From: Ruegeria atlantica
Lineage (GTDB): Bacteria > Pseudomonadota > Alphaproteobacteria > Rhodobacterales > Rhodobacteraceae
DNA length: 64,000 bases
Reading direction: 5' to 3'
NCBI RefSeq assembly: GCF_013032505.1
Contig: NZ_WQCG01000001.1
Location: 744,001 to 808,000, forward strand
Every line of letters begins with the position of its first letter. Position 1 is the first letter of the stretch. Under the pieces are notes generated by a model, which searched no databases, was not told where the DNA came from, and saw only the letters and a program-made list of their open reading frames with translations. Shown in pieces: positions 51,377-59,869 of this stretch. The translations under genes and the position numbers were made by a program.

Positions 51377-52408
51377 TTATTCCTCCATCACGCCTTTGCG
51401 CCCCATCAGCCCGCGCGGACGCGTCAGCAGCACGATGATGGCGACAAGGTAGATGATGATTTGGTTGATGCCCGGTATCGTGGTCGTGGCCCAGGTGGTC
51501 GACGCAAAGCTTTCGAGTATCCCTAGAAGGAACCCGGCTAAAACGGCCCCTGGCAACGACCCCATGCCGCCTACAACAACCACAACGAAGCTCAGGACCA
51601 GAAAGTCCATGCCCATGTGATAGTTGGGCGGGTTCAACGGCCCGTACATCACCCCGGCAAGACCAGCGACAGCGGCGGCTATGCCGAACATGATGGTAAA
51701 TCGGCGGTCGATGTTAATACCCAGAAGGCCTACGGTTTCCCGGTCCGCCATCCCAGCGCGGACAACCATCCCGAAAGTGGTGAACTGCAGGAACGAGAAC
51801 ACGGCCCCGATAATGCCAACGGCGAACCCAAAATAGACCAGGCGCCAGATCGGATAGATGATTGCATTGGGATCAAAACCAACCATTGTGCCCAGATCGA
51901 CAGACCCGCTGAGCGCATCGGGCGGCGGGGTCTGGATCGGGTTGGCACCGAAGAAATACTTGACGATTTCCTGCAGAACGATCGCAAGACCAAAGGTCAC
52001 AAGGATCTGGTCTGCATGCGGACGCTTATAGAAATGTTTGATCAACCCGCGCTCCATCACGTAACCGACCACCAGCATCACTGGGATCGCAAACAAGATG
52101 GCCAGCGGGACGGACCAGTCGATAATCGTTGCGCCGACTTCCGGGCCGAACCAATATTCGACATATGGGGTTTCGACCTTCAGCGGATTGCCCAGAAAGT
52201 CCTTTTGGGTTTCATCCAGCGTCTCGAAACTCAGATTAAGCAGTTTTTGCAAAGTAACGGCGCAGAACGCGCCGATCATGAACAGGGCCCCGTGGGCAAA
52301 GTTCACGACGCCGAGCGTTCCGAAAATCAGCGTCAGCCCCAGCGCGATCAGCGCATAAGCCGAGCCTTTGTCCAGACCGTTTAGTATTTGCAGTAGGATG
52401 GCGTCCAT
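51377..52408 (-). CDS. livH: branched-chain-amino-acid-type ABC transporter permease LivH
   Basis: A 343-residue permease with about eight helices. GLTLIFGTLGVVNFAHGALFM near residue 25 is the LivH signature, and a loop of about 35 residues (about 70-105) is inserted between early helices. The start MDAILLQ is chosen because GAGGTGG lies six bases upstream; an earlier in-frame codon lies inside a terminator-like hairpin region. It follows the binding-protein gene after 113 bases, which hold that hairpin. Confidence 0.92.
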   Translation of the reverse strand: MDAILLQILNGLDKGSAYALIALGLTLIFGTLGVVNFAHGALFMIGAFCAVTLQKLLNLSFETLDETQKDFLGNPLKVETPYVEYWFGPEVGATIIDWSVPLAILFAIPVMLVVGYVMERGLIKHFYKRPHADQILVTFGLAIVLQEIVKYFFGANPIQTPPPDALSGSVDLGTMVGFDPNAIIYPIWRLVYFGFAVGIIGAVFSFLQFTTFGMVVRAGMADRETVGLLGINIDRRFTIMFGIAAAVAGLAGVMYGPLNPPNYHMGMDFLVLSFVVVVVGGMGSLPGAVLAGFLLGILESFASTTWATTTIPGINQIIIYLVAIIVLLTRPRGLMGRKGVMEE

Positions 52409-52472
52409 TGGGCCCACCTCAGGGTTGGTCAGTGTGGATTGAGTGGTCAGGACCGGGCCAACAGGCGCGGCC

Positions 52473-52507
52473 AAAAGGTGTCCGACCGCCGAGAATGGCG
52501 GTCAGAC
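52473..52507 (-). terminator. terminator-like hairpin between binding protein and permease genes
   Basis: On the minus strand an 11-bp stem (GTCTGACCGCC with GGCGGTCGGAC, one G-U pair, 52497-52507 and 52480-52490) is followed by ACCTTTT. It could lower transcription of the transporter genes relative to the binding protein, which is commonly needed in larger amounts. The T-tract is short, so read-through is expected. Confidence 0.6.
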
Positions 52508-52521
52508 ATTAGCCAAATGGC

Positions 52522-53868
52522 TTACGCGCCCGGGTTGCACTTACCCAGTTCGCCACCGGCGAACATCGGGTGCTCCGGATCGTACTCGACCTGCGCACGC
52601 GGCGTGATCTCGACGATTTCAAGCGTGTCATAGGCGTTGGTCGGGTTCTCGTTGCCCCGCACAACCAGCACGTCCTTAAAGCACTGGTGATCGGCACCAC
52701 GATACCATGTTGGACCGTTGCCCAAGCCATCAAACTCAAAGTCTTCCAGAGCTTCGACGACTCCACAGGGGTTAAAGGTGCCTGCACGCTCGACCGCATC
52801 AGCGTAAAGCAGAACTTGCGCATAGCATGTCTGAGCTGAGTTGGACGGTGGCTTGCCGTACTTTTCGCCAAAGGACTTAACGAAGGCTTTGGTGCCCTCA
52901 TCCTGCAGCTGCCAGTTCCAGTTCATCGAACCCAGCACACCTTTGATGTTCTCGCCAGCACCGGCGGCCATCAGCTCGGAATACAGCGGCACAACGATCT
53001 TGAAGTCCTTGCCGTTGGCAACCTTGTCGAGCAGCCCGAACTGGATCGCGTTGGTTAGCGAGTTCACCATGTTGCCGCCATAGTGGTTCAGAACCAGAAC
53101 GTCCGCACCCGAGTTCAGAACCGGCGCGATGTAAGACGAGAAGTCCGTCGACGCGAGCGGTGTCTTAACGGTGTTGACCGTTTCCCATCCCAAGGCTTCA
53201 GTCGAGGCTACGATCGACTCTTCCTGGGTCCAGCCCCAGTTGTAGTCGGCCGTCAGGTGATAGGCGCGACGTTCCTTGCCCATCTCGGCCGCCAGAACCG
53301 GCGCCAATGCAGCACCAGACATGTAGGCGTTAAAGAAGTGGCGGAACCCGTTGGCCTTCTTGTCCTTACCCGTAGTGTCGTTGGCATGGGTCAGACCGGC
53401 CATGAAGATAACGCCCGCCTCTTGGCACAGGCCCTGAACCGCGACGGCCACGCCCGAAGACGAACCGCCGTTGATCATGACCGCACCGTCTTTTTCGATC
53501 ATCGACTTGGCCGATGCGCGTGCCGCGTCAGATTTGGTCTGTGTATCGCCTGTTACGAACTCGACCTTCTTGCCGAGGATACCGTTCCCTTTCAGCGCTT
53601 TCGACGAAAATGTGTTCAGGCAACCTCCGTCGCCTTCGCCGTTCAAATGTTCGACCGCCAGCTGCTGCGCCAGCAGTTCGTCATTGCCTTCTTCCGCATA
53701 AGGTCCGGTTTGCGGAACATTGAAGCCCAGGGTCACGGATGACCCGGTCGGCTCATTGGTAAAGGCAGCGGCGGATGAGGCCGTAAAGATCGTAGGCAGG
53801 GCCAGCCCGGAACCTGCAACGGCACCAGACTTTAGCACGCCGCGGCGCGTGACATTTTTGTTAGTCAT
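52522..53868 (-). CDS. Tat-exported substrate-binding protein of the Liv-type transporter
   Basis: A 448-residue periplasmic binding protein of the type I (leucine/urea) fold. The twin-arginine signal TRRGVLKSGA is followed by a hydrophobic stretch and ends near SSAAA (about residue 34). LGFNVPQTGPYAEEGNDEL starts the mature domain. The mature part has at least seven cysteines, several in pairs, which is unusual. The ligand is unknown: the HAAT family carries branched-chain amino acids, urea and other small molecules. GGAGGAA lies before the ATG. It is the first gene of the ABC operon. Confidence 0.9.
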   Translation of the reverse strand: MTNKNVTRRGVLKSGAVAGSGLALPTIFTASSAAAFTNEPTGSSVTLGFNVPQTGPYAEEGNDELLAQQLAVEHLNGEGDGGCLNTFSSKALKGNGILGKKVEFVTGDTQTKSDAARASAKSMIEKDGAVMINGGSSSGVAVAVQGLCQEAGVIFMAGLTHANDTTGKDKKANGFRHFFNAYMSGAALAPVLAAEMGKERRAYHLTADYNWGWTQEESIVASTEALGWETVNTVKTPLASTDFSSYIAPVLNSGADVLVLNHYGGNMVNSLTNAIQFGLLDKVANGKDFKIVVPLYSELMAAGAGENIKGVLGSMNWNWQLQDEGTKAFVKSFGEKYGKPPSNSAQTCYAQVLLYADAVERAGTFNPCGVVEALEDFEFDGLGNGPTWYRGADHQCFKDVLVVRGNENPTNAYDTLEIVEITPRAQVEYDPEHPMFAGGELGKCNPGA

Positions 53869-54656
53869 GTATTCCTCCCGTTTCCATTTTTCGTCCTATG
53901 GCTCCTCTTCCAGCAGACGAAAACGCACTTTTGTGCACTCCAATAATGGAAATCGGACTGAAAATTTCTCAATAAATTACCAGTTTTGAAACAAGATTTT
54001 GTAAATTTATTCACGGAAAATAGGAGTTTTTGTAAATATCCAAGAAATCCCCTACGTACCATGAATAGTTTCATGTAGTTAGGTGTGAACCTTCTCAGCA
54101 GCGAACATAGACCTCAGTCCCACCTGCCCCACGTGTCTTTTGACGCTCAACTATAGCCGCAACTCACAATGAGACCTCCGACTTGACGCACTGACTCCAA
54201 CTGACCCCGGCAACCAAAAATATCGTATGAAGCACCTGTGAACGAAATCACCGCCTCAGCCCATTTTCCAAGTTCATTTTAGCGCCGAAGATCAGGTGAT
54301 TGCTGTCTAAAGCAACCCCACCAAAATACGGTCTAAAGACCGAACCAACGACGAAGTTACCGGCAGGAATCTGTATGGAACCAGCGTTTAAAGCCAAGAG
54401 AATTACCAAATAATTCTAAAGCAGGATATCAAATGAGACAGGCGTGAGTGGCGGTGCTGACTGACAGATTATGACACGTCTTAGCTAGGCGAGAATAGCT
54501 ATCCTGTGTGGGAACCAAACAAAATGCATCACGGCCAGACGAATGATCTCGGGACTGGTGTTAAAGCACCTGAAGGACGATGATTTAGTTAAAGACCGAG
54601 GCTACGAATGCCCCCTGCCCGCCTCACGATGAATATTTCTGAAAAGACGCAGCCGA
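53869..54656. other. AT-rich stretch without a convincing gene
   Basis: A 788-base gap between the binding-protein gene and the acetyltransferase gene. The first 180 bases are AT-rich and should contain the binding-protein promoter; I see no clear -35/-10 pair. GCACTTTTGTGC at about 53930 is a small inverted repeat. A 55-codon open stretch on the minus strand (54248-54415) reads like a beta-barrel fragment but has no good start. The low GC and lack of genes suggest a decayed or recently gained segment. Confidence 0.5.
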
Positions 54657-55109
54657 TCATTCATCTTTTTCATAAACAATAAAGGGCGTTCTTTTAGCCA
54701 CTTTGTCGTACAGAACTCGCCCTGGGTAGTTAAATTCTTGAGTTGTCCAGTAGGTGGTTGGAACACCGTCCTGCTTGGCGATCTGAAAAACAGATTCGAT
54801 CAGAGCTCGTCCAACACCTTTTCCTCTAACCTGCGGATCAGCGAAAAGATCCATAAGATAACACGTATCCTCAACCGACCACATGAACCTATGGTAGAGG
54901 TAGTGCGCCAATCCGACCGGTTTCCCTTCTAACTCAGCTATGAGACAATTGTATTCACCTGCATCCGTTGACAACAACCTGTTGAACGAAACCTCATAGA
55001 CTTCTTCTGAGACAGAGGTCTCGTAGAAGTCCAAATATGCCGTCCATAAGCGGCGCCACTCTTCGTGATCTTTCAATTCGAGGGGGCGGATAACTAAGCC
55101 TTCCGGCAT
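54657..55109 (-). CDS. GNAT family N-acetyltransferase
   Basis: A 150-residue GNAT enzyme. The acetyl-CoA loop DPQVRGKGVGRALIE, near residue 93, gives the R/Q-x-x-G-x-G pattern. LDFYETSVSEEVYE and MDLFADP also fit this family. GGAGGA lies six bases before the ATG. It is on the same strand as the TMADH-like gene and 67 bases beyond it. The acetyl acceptor is unknown. Confidence 0.9.
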   Translation of the reverse strand: MPEGLVIRPLELKDHEEWRRLWTAYLDFYETSVSEEVYEVSFNRLLSTDAGEYNCLIAELEGKPVGLAHYLYHRFMWSVEDTCYLMDLFADPQVRGKGVGRALIESVFQIAKQDGVPTTYWTTQEFNYPGRVLYDKVAKRTPFIVYEKDE

Positions 55110-55176
55110 GAAAGATTCCTCCAGCGTTTCTTTGATTGCTTACAACTGAGATCGCGCAGTTCGGTCAAATGGGCTG

Positions 55177-57231
55177 CTACCCGACGTCTACTCGATCATG
55201 ATTAAGTGGTATGTCCTCATCCACGGCTTCGCCCAATTCCTGGGCGTATCGATGACCTGCATAAACCGCTGCTGCTATAATCGCCGGAGCATCACAATCT
55301 CCTATGCGACGAAGGCTGAACTGCAAATCCTCAGAACTGACCCGGCCGAGCAACCTTCTGTAAAGGCAATCATTTGGTTTACGAGCAGTAACCATAACAA
55401 TGTTGGCAACGGGTACGGTCACACTTGGCCCGCCATAGGTACACTCTAACTCCGCGATTTCGCCATCAAACTGTTTAATCGACTTTGACGGCAGGGTCTC
55501 GACCCCTAAGCGAAGCAAATGCGTTCGGATTCGCCAACGTTCGGAGGTTTTTCCCGCCCAATCAGAAACACTGTCAGACGGTGTGACCAGCGTTACACCA
55601 TGTCCCTGCGCTCGTATCTTCTCAGCAATGACGCTGGCCATGTAATAGCCATCCCCATCGAAAACGAGCGTCGGTCCATCGGGAAGCTTTCCATCCATGA
55701 TGTCATCGGGGGTAAAAACGCGACTTAGGACGGCTCCTTCTGCGATCGGGACGAAACGTTCTTCGTCAAAATACTCCTTTCGCCAAGTCGCGCCGGTCGC
55801 AATCGCTACGTGATCAGCCTCAACGGCCAAGATATCGTCAACTGTCAGCGGACTTTCACGGTAGATTTCAACGTTGGGCATCTCAATCAATTGCTGTTCG
55901 CGATAGTCTTTGACGCGAATGTACTCGCTCATGCCAGGCAAAGCTGCTTCGCGCGAGACCCTGCCACCCAACTCACGAGAAGCTTCCGCCAATAGGACGT
56001 CATACCCACGCAAACCAAGCGCCCGTGCAGCTTCCAGTCCGGCGGCCCCGGCTCCGACGATCAGAACGCGCGCGTCTGAAGATTTCGTTCGGATGATTTC
56101 AGGGTGCCAACCTTTGCGCCACTCCTCCCCCATTGTTGGGTTCTGAGTGCATCGAATAGGTACACCGATCGAGTCGCTGGCGTAACAGACATTGCATCCG
56201 ATACACTCGCGGATCGTAGACAAGCGTCCTTCCTCGATCTTTTTTGGAAGGTAAGGATCAGCAATCGACGGGCGCGCTGCACCTATGAAATCAGTTACCC
56301 CCCGCCTGACTTGTGAGACCATTGTATCCGGTGACGTAAATCGACCAACGGTTACCACAGGCTTATCCGTCACGGACTTGACCCAATGCATATAGGGTTC
56401 AAGAGCAGCTTCTTTTGTAAAACGGGAGACACCCATCTCAACCGAGTAGTCTGCGATGTTGATATCCCACAAATCTGGTAAATCAGAGAGCATCTCAAAC
56501 ATATCTCTTCGCTCACCATAGATTGGCTGGCCATCCTCGCCGATCTCTTCGTCTGCCGAGAAACGGACCGCCACGGCGCACCGATCCCCAACGGCGTCTT
56601 TGGTTTCTTGAATCAACTCACGGGTCAGGCGCACCCTGTTTTCTAAACTGCCACCATATTCATCACTGCGCGTGTTCACGCGCGGATGCAGAAAATTCGA
56701 GATCAGGTACCCGTGCGTTGCATAAACATAGACAACGTCAAATCCCGCATCTCGTGCCCTCAAAGCGGCCTTTCGATGCCAGCGGCGTAGATCCCGGATG
56801 TCCTGCTTGTCCATTGCGCGGGTCTGAAAAGGGTGCCCTTTCGTATTGGGACGGCTGTCGACGTCCATGCTCGGAAGCCGGGAAAACAAGTTGTTCGAGT
56901 TGGCGCCTCCGTACCAAAGCTCAGCACCCGCTAGGCTACCGTATTCGTGTACTGCATCGGTCATAAGTGTGTGCGCCCGAACATCACTGTCATCCCAAAG
57001 CGAAGCATAAGGATGCGGAAGGTCGTCAGATGATGGGTGGATCGAGTTGTATTCCGTGCATATGACGCCCCACCCCCCTTGCGCCTTTACTTTACGCATA
57101 GCAGCAAGAGTACGCGGGTATTGCCACCCCATTCCTGTACAGTGCGGCACCTGATAGAACCGGTTTGGCGCAGTAACTGGCCCGATTTGGACTGGTTCGA
57201 AAAGGATGTCGTAGCGAGAGTCCCTGCCCAT
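55177..57231 (-). CDS. TMADH-like FMN/[4Fe-4S]/FAD amine demethylase
   Basis: A 684-residue enzyme of the trimethylamine dehydrogenase / old yellow enzyme group. RFYQVPHCTGMG holds C31, equivalent to TMADH Cys30, which is covalently bound to FMN. Y170 and H173 (VYVYATHGY) match the TMADH Tyr169/His172 pair. CIGCNVC and a cysteine twelve residues later (C343, C346, C349, C361) bind a [4Fe-4S] centre. The FAD-like dinucleotide domain begins VGAGAAG near residue 390. The part that corresponds to the TMADH aromatic bowl looks shorter, so the substrate is probably a different methylated amine. The ATG is chosen with AAGGGA seven bases before it. Confidence 0.85.
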   Translation of the reverse strand: MGRDSRYDILFEPVQIGPVTAPNRFYQVPHCTGMGWQYPRTLAAMRKVKAQGGWGVICTEYNSIHPSSDDLPHPYASLWDDSDVRAHTLMTDAVHEYGSLAGAELWYGGANSNNLFSRLPSMDVDSRPNTKGHPFQTRAMDKQDIRDLRRWHRKAALRARDAGFDVVYVYATHGYLISNFLHPRVNTRSDEYGGSLENRVRLTRELIQETKDAVGDRCAVAVRFSADEEIGEDGQPIYGERRDMFEMLSDLPDLWDINIADYSVEMGVSRFTKEAALEPYMHWVKSVTDKPVVTVGRFTSPDTMVSQVRRGVTDFIGAARPSIADPYLPKKIEEGRLSTIRECIGCNVCYASDSIGVPIRCTQNPTMGEEWRKGWHPEIIRTKSSDARVLIVGAGAAGLEAARALGLRGYDVLLAEASRELGGRVSREAALPGMSEYIRVKDYREQQLIEMPNVEIYRESPLTVDDILAVEADHVAIATGATWRKEYFDEERFVPIAEGAVLSRVFTPDDIMDGKLPDGPTLVFDGDGYYMASVIAEKIRAQGHGVTLVTPSDSVSDWAGKTSERWRIRTHLLRLGVETLPSKSIKQFDGEIAELECTYGGPSVTVPVANIVMVTARKPNDCLYRRLLGRVSSEDLQFSLRRIGDCDAPAIIAAAVYAGHRYAQELGEAVDEDIPLNHDRVDVG

Positions 57232-57306
57232 ATTTATTCCCTTAGCTAGCTGCGCCATGCGCTGGCTGATTTTGTCTGGAATGTCCGGTCTGAAAGCTGC
57301 TCTGTT

Positions 57307-57990
57307 TCAATCACCGTTGTTAAATCCAGGCATTCGAAAGTGACCCGGATAGACTTTGGAAAGGAAGCCGGTGATGTGATCCCGCGCTTCGATACGTCGA
57401 AAGTTTTCTGGATAGGTCAAAAGCTCCAACCAGATTCCGTCGTAAAGTGCTTCGAGGATATTGGCGACTTGCCTTGGCGGCATGTCCGTGTATCCACCGT
57501 CCTCGGCAATCTCTGAACATAGTCGTAGCGCAATGTTGTACCGCTCCTGATCGATATCATTGATCAGGCTGCGGTAGACTTTACGCCGCCCTGCCTCTCC
57601 AAAAAACGCAAACCAAACGGCTAGCTTCTTTGGAGTACAAATCTGCGGGTGGAAGTGCGCGTCGACAATAGCCAAAAGTTTCTCTGGCGCTGACAGCCCT
57701 GCATTTTCAAAAGCTTCCAACCACTGTTCATGATGCTCCTTTGCAAGAAACAGCAACGTTTCTTCCAGCAAGTTCTGTTTGCTTTTAAAGTGGAAGTTGA
57801 CGATGCCCAGCGACAAACCGGCAATCTCGGTCACGGTGGACATGGTCGTTCCACCAATTCCATTCTGAGCAATCGAGTCGATTGTCGCATCGATGAGTTG
57901 TTGACGCCTCACTTCCTTGGACTCGGTACGCGGACGCCCCTCAGGGTTTGTTTTTTCGCTTGGCGATTGTCTCACCCGAATGCATCCCAT
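57307..57990 (-). CDS. BetI-like TetR regulator
   Basis: A 227-residue regulator with a TetR helix-turn-helix (about residues 30-78, GGTTMSTVTEIAGLSLGIVNFHF, given as TMSTVTEIAGLS and GIVNFHF). The C-terminal part has the BetI-like AVWFAFFGEAGRR. BetI relatives respond to choline-type ligands. A perfect palindrome lies 91 bases upstream (58081-58098). It precedes the TMADH-like gene by 75 bases on the same strand, and together they may form an autoregulated unit. Confidence 0.85.
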   Translation of the reverse strand: MGCIRVRQSPSEKTNPEGRPRTESKEVRRQQLIDATIDSIAQNGIGGTTMSTVTEIAGLSLGIVNFHFKSKQNLLEETLLFLAKEHHEQWLEAFENAGLSAPEKLLAIVDAHFHPQICTPKKLAVWFAFFGEAGRRKVYRSLINDIDQERYNIALRLCSEIAEDGGYTDMPPRQVANILEALYDGIWLELLTYPENFRRIEARDHITGFLSKVYPGHFRMPGFNNGD

Positions 57991-58080
57991 CTGTTAGAGC
58001 GCTCCATCGGTTTTGCCGACCTCCACGGCCAAACTTCCCCAACGAGAGCGCATTTGACATCTAAGGGATATATGTCATTG

Positions 58081-58098
58081 ATTGAATGCTCATTCAAT
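58081..58098. promoter_or_regulatory. palindromic operator for the BetI-like regulator
   Basis: ATTGAATG and CATTCAAT, perfect 8-base arms with a 2-base spacer (CT), in the promoter region of the TetR gene that starts at 57990. The TTGAATG half resembles BetI-type operator halves. Binding is inferred. Confidence 0.7.
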
Positions 58099-58147
58099 GG
58101 TGAAGAAAAAAGATGTGAAAACAAACCGGGCGTTCGCGATCGTCATT

Positions 58148-58477
58148 CTAGAGTTCCGACCAAAAAGTGAAAACTGGCTCATGCACCAAAGATATAACCT
58201 TGCGATGCAAAGCTCCCAGAGGCTCAATGCGATCTTCAATCGCCGCCCAAGCCGCGTCGGCCTGCAATTGATCCTTGAATTCGATAACAGCCATAAGCGT
58301 ATGATCTCGCTGCTCGTCGGTATCATAACCACTTGCGGGGATGCGTTTACACAATGGCGCTCCTTTCGTGGCCAGATCTGTCTTGACCAAGTGGTCGACA
58401 AACGCGTTCCACGCCTGCTTGAACGCGTCGAGCTCAACAGTTGGTTTCAATTCGAATTGGTTCAAAAGTCTTGGCAT
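58148..58477 (-). CDS. small protein, possible alpha/beta-barrel fold
   Basis: A 109-residue soluble protein with no family I can name. Its layout (strand, long helix with AFKQAWNAFVDHL, strand with HTLMAVIEFKD, helix, strand) suggests a dimeric ferredoxin-like barrel. It diverges from the DAO-family oxidase, with 78 bases between them, and points toward the BetI-like gene, so it could be co-regulated with either. No signal peptide. Confidence 0.55.
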   Translation of the reverse strand: MPRLLNQFELKPTVELDAFKQAWNAFVDHLVKTDLATKGAPLCKRIPASGYDTDEQRDHTLMAVIEFKDQLQADAAWAAIEDRIEPLGALHRKVISLVHEPVFTFWSEL

Positions 58478-58555
58478 TCTTCACATACTGCCCGGCAAAG
58501 TATCACGAGCCAAACCTATGCAATTCCCCACGCAAGGCAAGCGCGAGGCCGTTAG

Positions 58556-59848
58556 ATGATCCGCAACGAAAACCCAGTCATCGCAAATAGCCTGTGGTCC
58601 GCAACCGCTAGCTATTCAGCAGAATACCCGCAGCTCGTTGGCGAACGGCAATCCGACGTAGCCGTGATTGGCGCCGGTTTCACCGGACTTTCGGCGGCAC
58701 TTCATCTGGTCGAGCAAGGCGTCAAAGTTGTTGTTATCGATGCCCAGCACCCTGGTTGGGGAGCTTCCGGACGCAATGGCGGTCAGATCAATGTGGGTCT
58801 CAAGGACGGACCGACGGGCATCAAAGCCAAATTTGGTGATCTCTGGGGAAACAGAATGATCCGAATGGCAGGTGAAGCTGCCGATCTTGTGTTCGACTTA
58901 GTCGCTCGGCACGGCATTGAGTGCGACGCAAAACGTCCAGGCTGGCTGCGCGCAGCGCATACTCACAAAACACTCAGTGAATTACACAAGCTCGCCGAGG
59001 ATTGGGACAACCACGGCGGGGGCATGAAACAGCTTGATCAAAGCGAAATGCAGCGTCTGACAGGGACCGAAGCTTACCTCGGCGGCGTTCTGGATCGTCG
59101 CGGCGGTGTTTTGCACCCATTGAATTATGCGCTTGGGCTGGCCGAAGCAGGTCGCCGCAACGGTGTAGAAATCTTCGGCGATACGCCCGCCAACCAGATT
59201 ACTTCAGGGGCCGGGCGTTTTCGGATTGAAACTCCCAAAGGAGCTGTCATCTCAGAGAAGGTGTTGATTTGCACGAACGCCTATTCCGGAGATCTGCATC
59301 CGCGGTTGTCTCAGTCAGTTTTGCCCGTTCGCTCAGTTCAGGTTGCTACTTCGCCCCTGTCCAACAATGTCCGCCAGTCAATTCTGCCAGAAAGCAACGC
59401 TTTGTCAGATGCACGACGCCTGCTTCTGTACTTCAGGCAAGACGCGGAGGGTCGCTTTCTAATGGGCGGTCGCGGTACCTACAACGACAACTCCACTCTC
59501 AAACAAATCGAACGTTTGAAGCGCATCTCTGTCGAACTTTATCCACAATTGTCCGGAGTTCAGTGGGAATTCGAATGGGGCGGCTTTGTTGCATTGACGA
59601 GAGATCACTATCCACACCTACACGAGCTCACTCCGGGGATCATGACAGGTTTGGGATACAATGGGCGCGGCGTTGCCATCGCAACGGCAATGGGGCGCGT
59701 CCTCGCCAAATGGGCGACAGGAACCAAAGCGGACGAGCTGGAATTTCCGGTTACCCCCCTCAAACCACTGCCCTTCTCGTTCGCGAAAGAAACTCTTGTC
59801 GAAGCAGAAATCCTACGCCTTAAACTCTTGGACAAGCTGGGTCTTTAG
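58556..59848 (+). CDS. DAO-family FAD-dependent amine oxidoreductase
   Basis: A 430-residue flavoprotein of the D-amino acid oxidase / gamma-glutamylputrescine oxidase group. VIGAGFTGLSAALHL (near residue 38) binds FAD, and GWGASGRNGGQIN follows as in PuuB-like enzymes. The C-terminal FALTRDHYPH-like part reads FVALTRDHYPHL, then GLGYNGRGVAIATAMG. It should oxidise an amine or amino acid. GAGG lies seven bases before the ATG. Its neighbours suggest methylated-amine use, but the substrate is not known. Confidence 0.85.
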   Translation: MIRNENPVIANSLWSATASYSAEYPQLVGERQSDVAVIGAGFTGLSAALHLVEQGVKVVVIDAQHPGWGASGRNGGQINVGLKDGPTGIKAKFGDLWGNRMIRMAGEAADLVFDLVARHGIECDAKRPGWLRAAHTHKTLSELHKLAEDWDNHGGGMKQLDQSEMQRLTGTEAYLGGVLDRRGGVLHPLNYALGLAEAGRRNGVEIFGDTPANQITSGAGRFRIETPKGAVISEKVLICTNAYSGDLHPRLSQSVLPVRSVQVATSPLSNNVRQSILPESNALSDARRLLLYFRQDAEGRFLMGGRGTYNDNSTLKQIERLKRISVELYPQLSGVQWEFEWGGFVALTRDHYPHLHELTPGIMTGLGYNGRGVAIATAMGRVLAKWATGTKADELEFPVTPLKPLPFSFAKETLVEAEILRLKLLDKLGL

Positions 59849-59869
59849 TGAGCGCGCAAGCAACCCCGA

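Noticed and set aside
54248-54415. A 55-codon open stretch with beta-strand-like sequence
   Set aside because: It lacks a good start codon and ribosome-binding site and is short enough to occur by chance. Kept only as a possible gene remnant.
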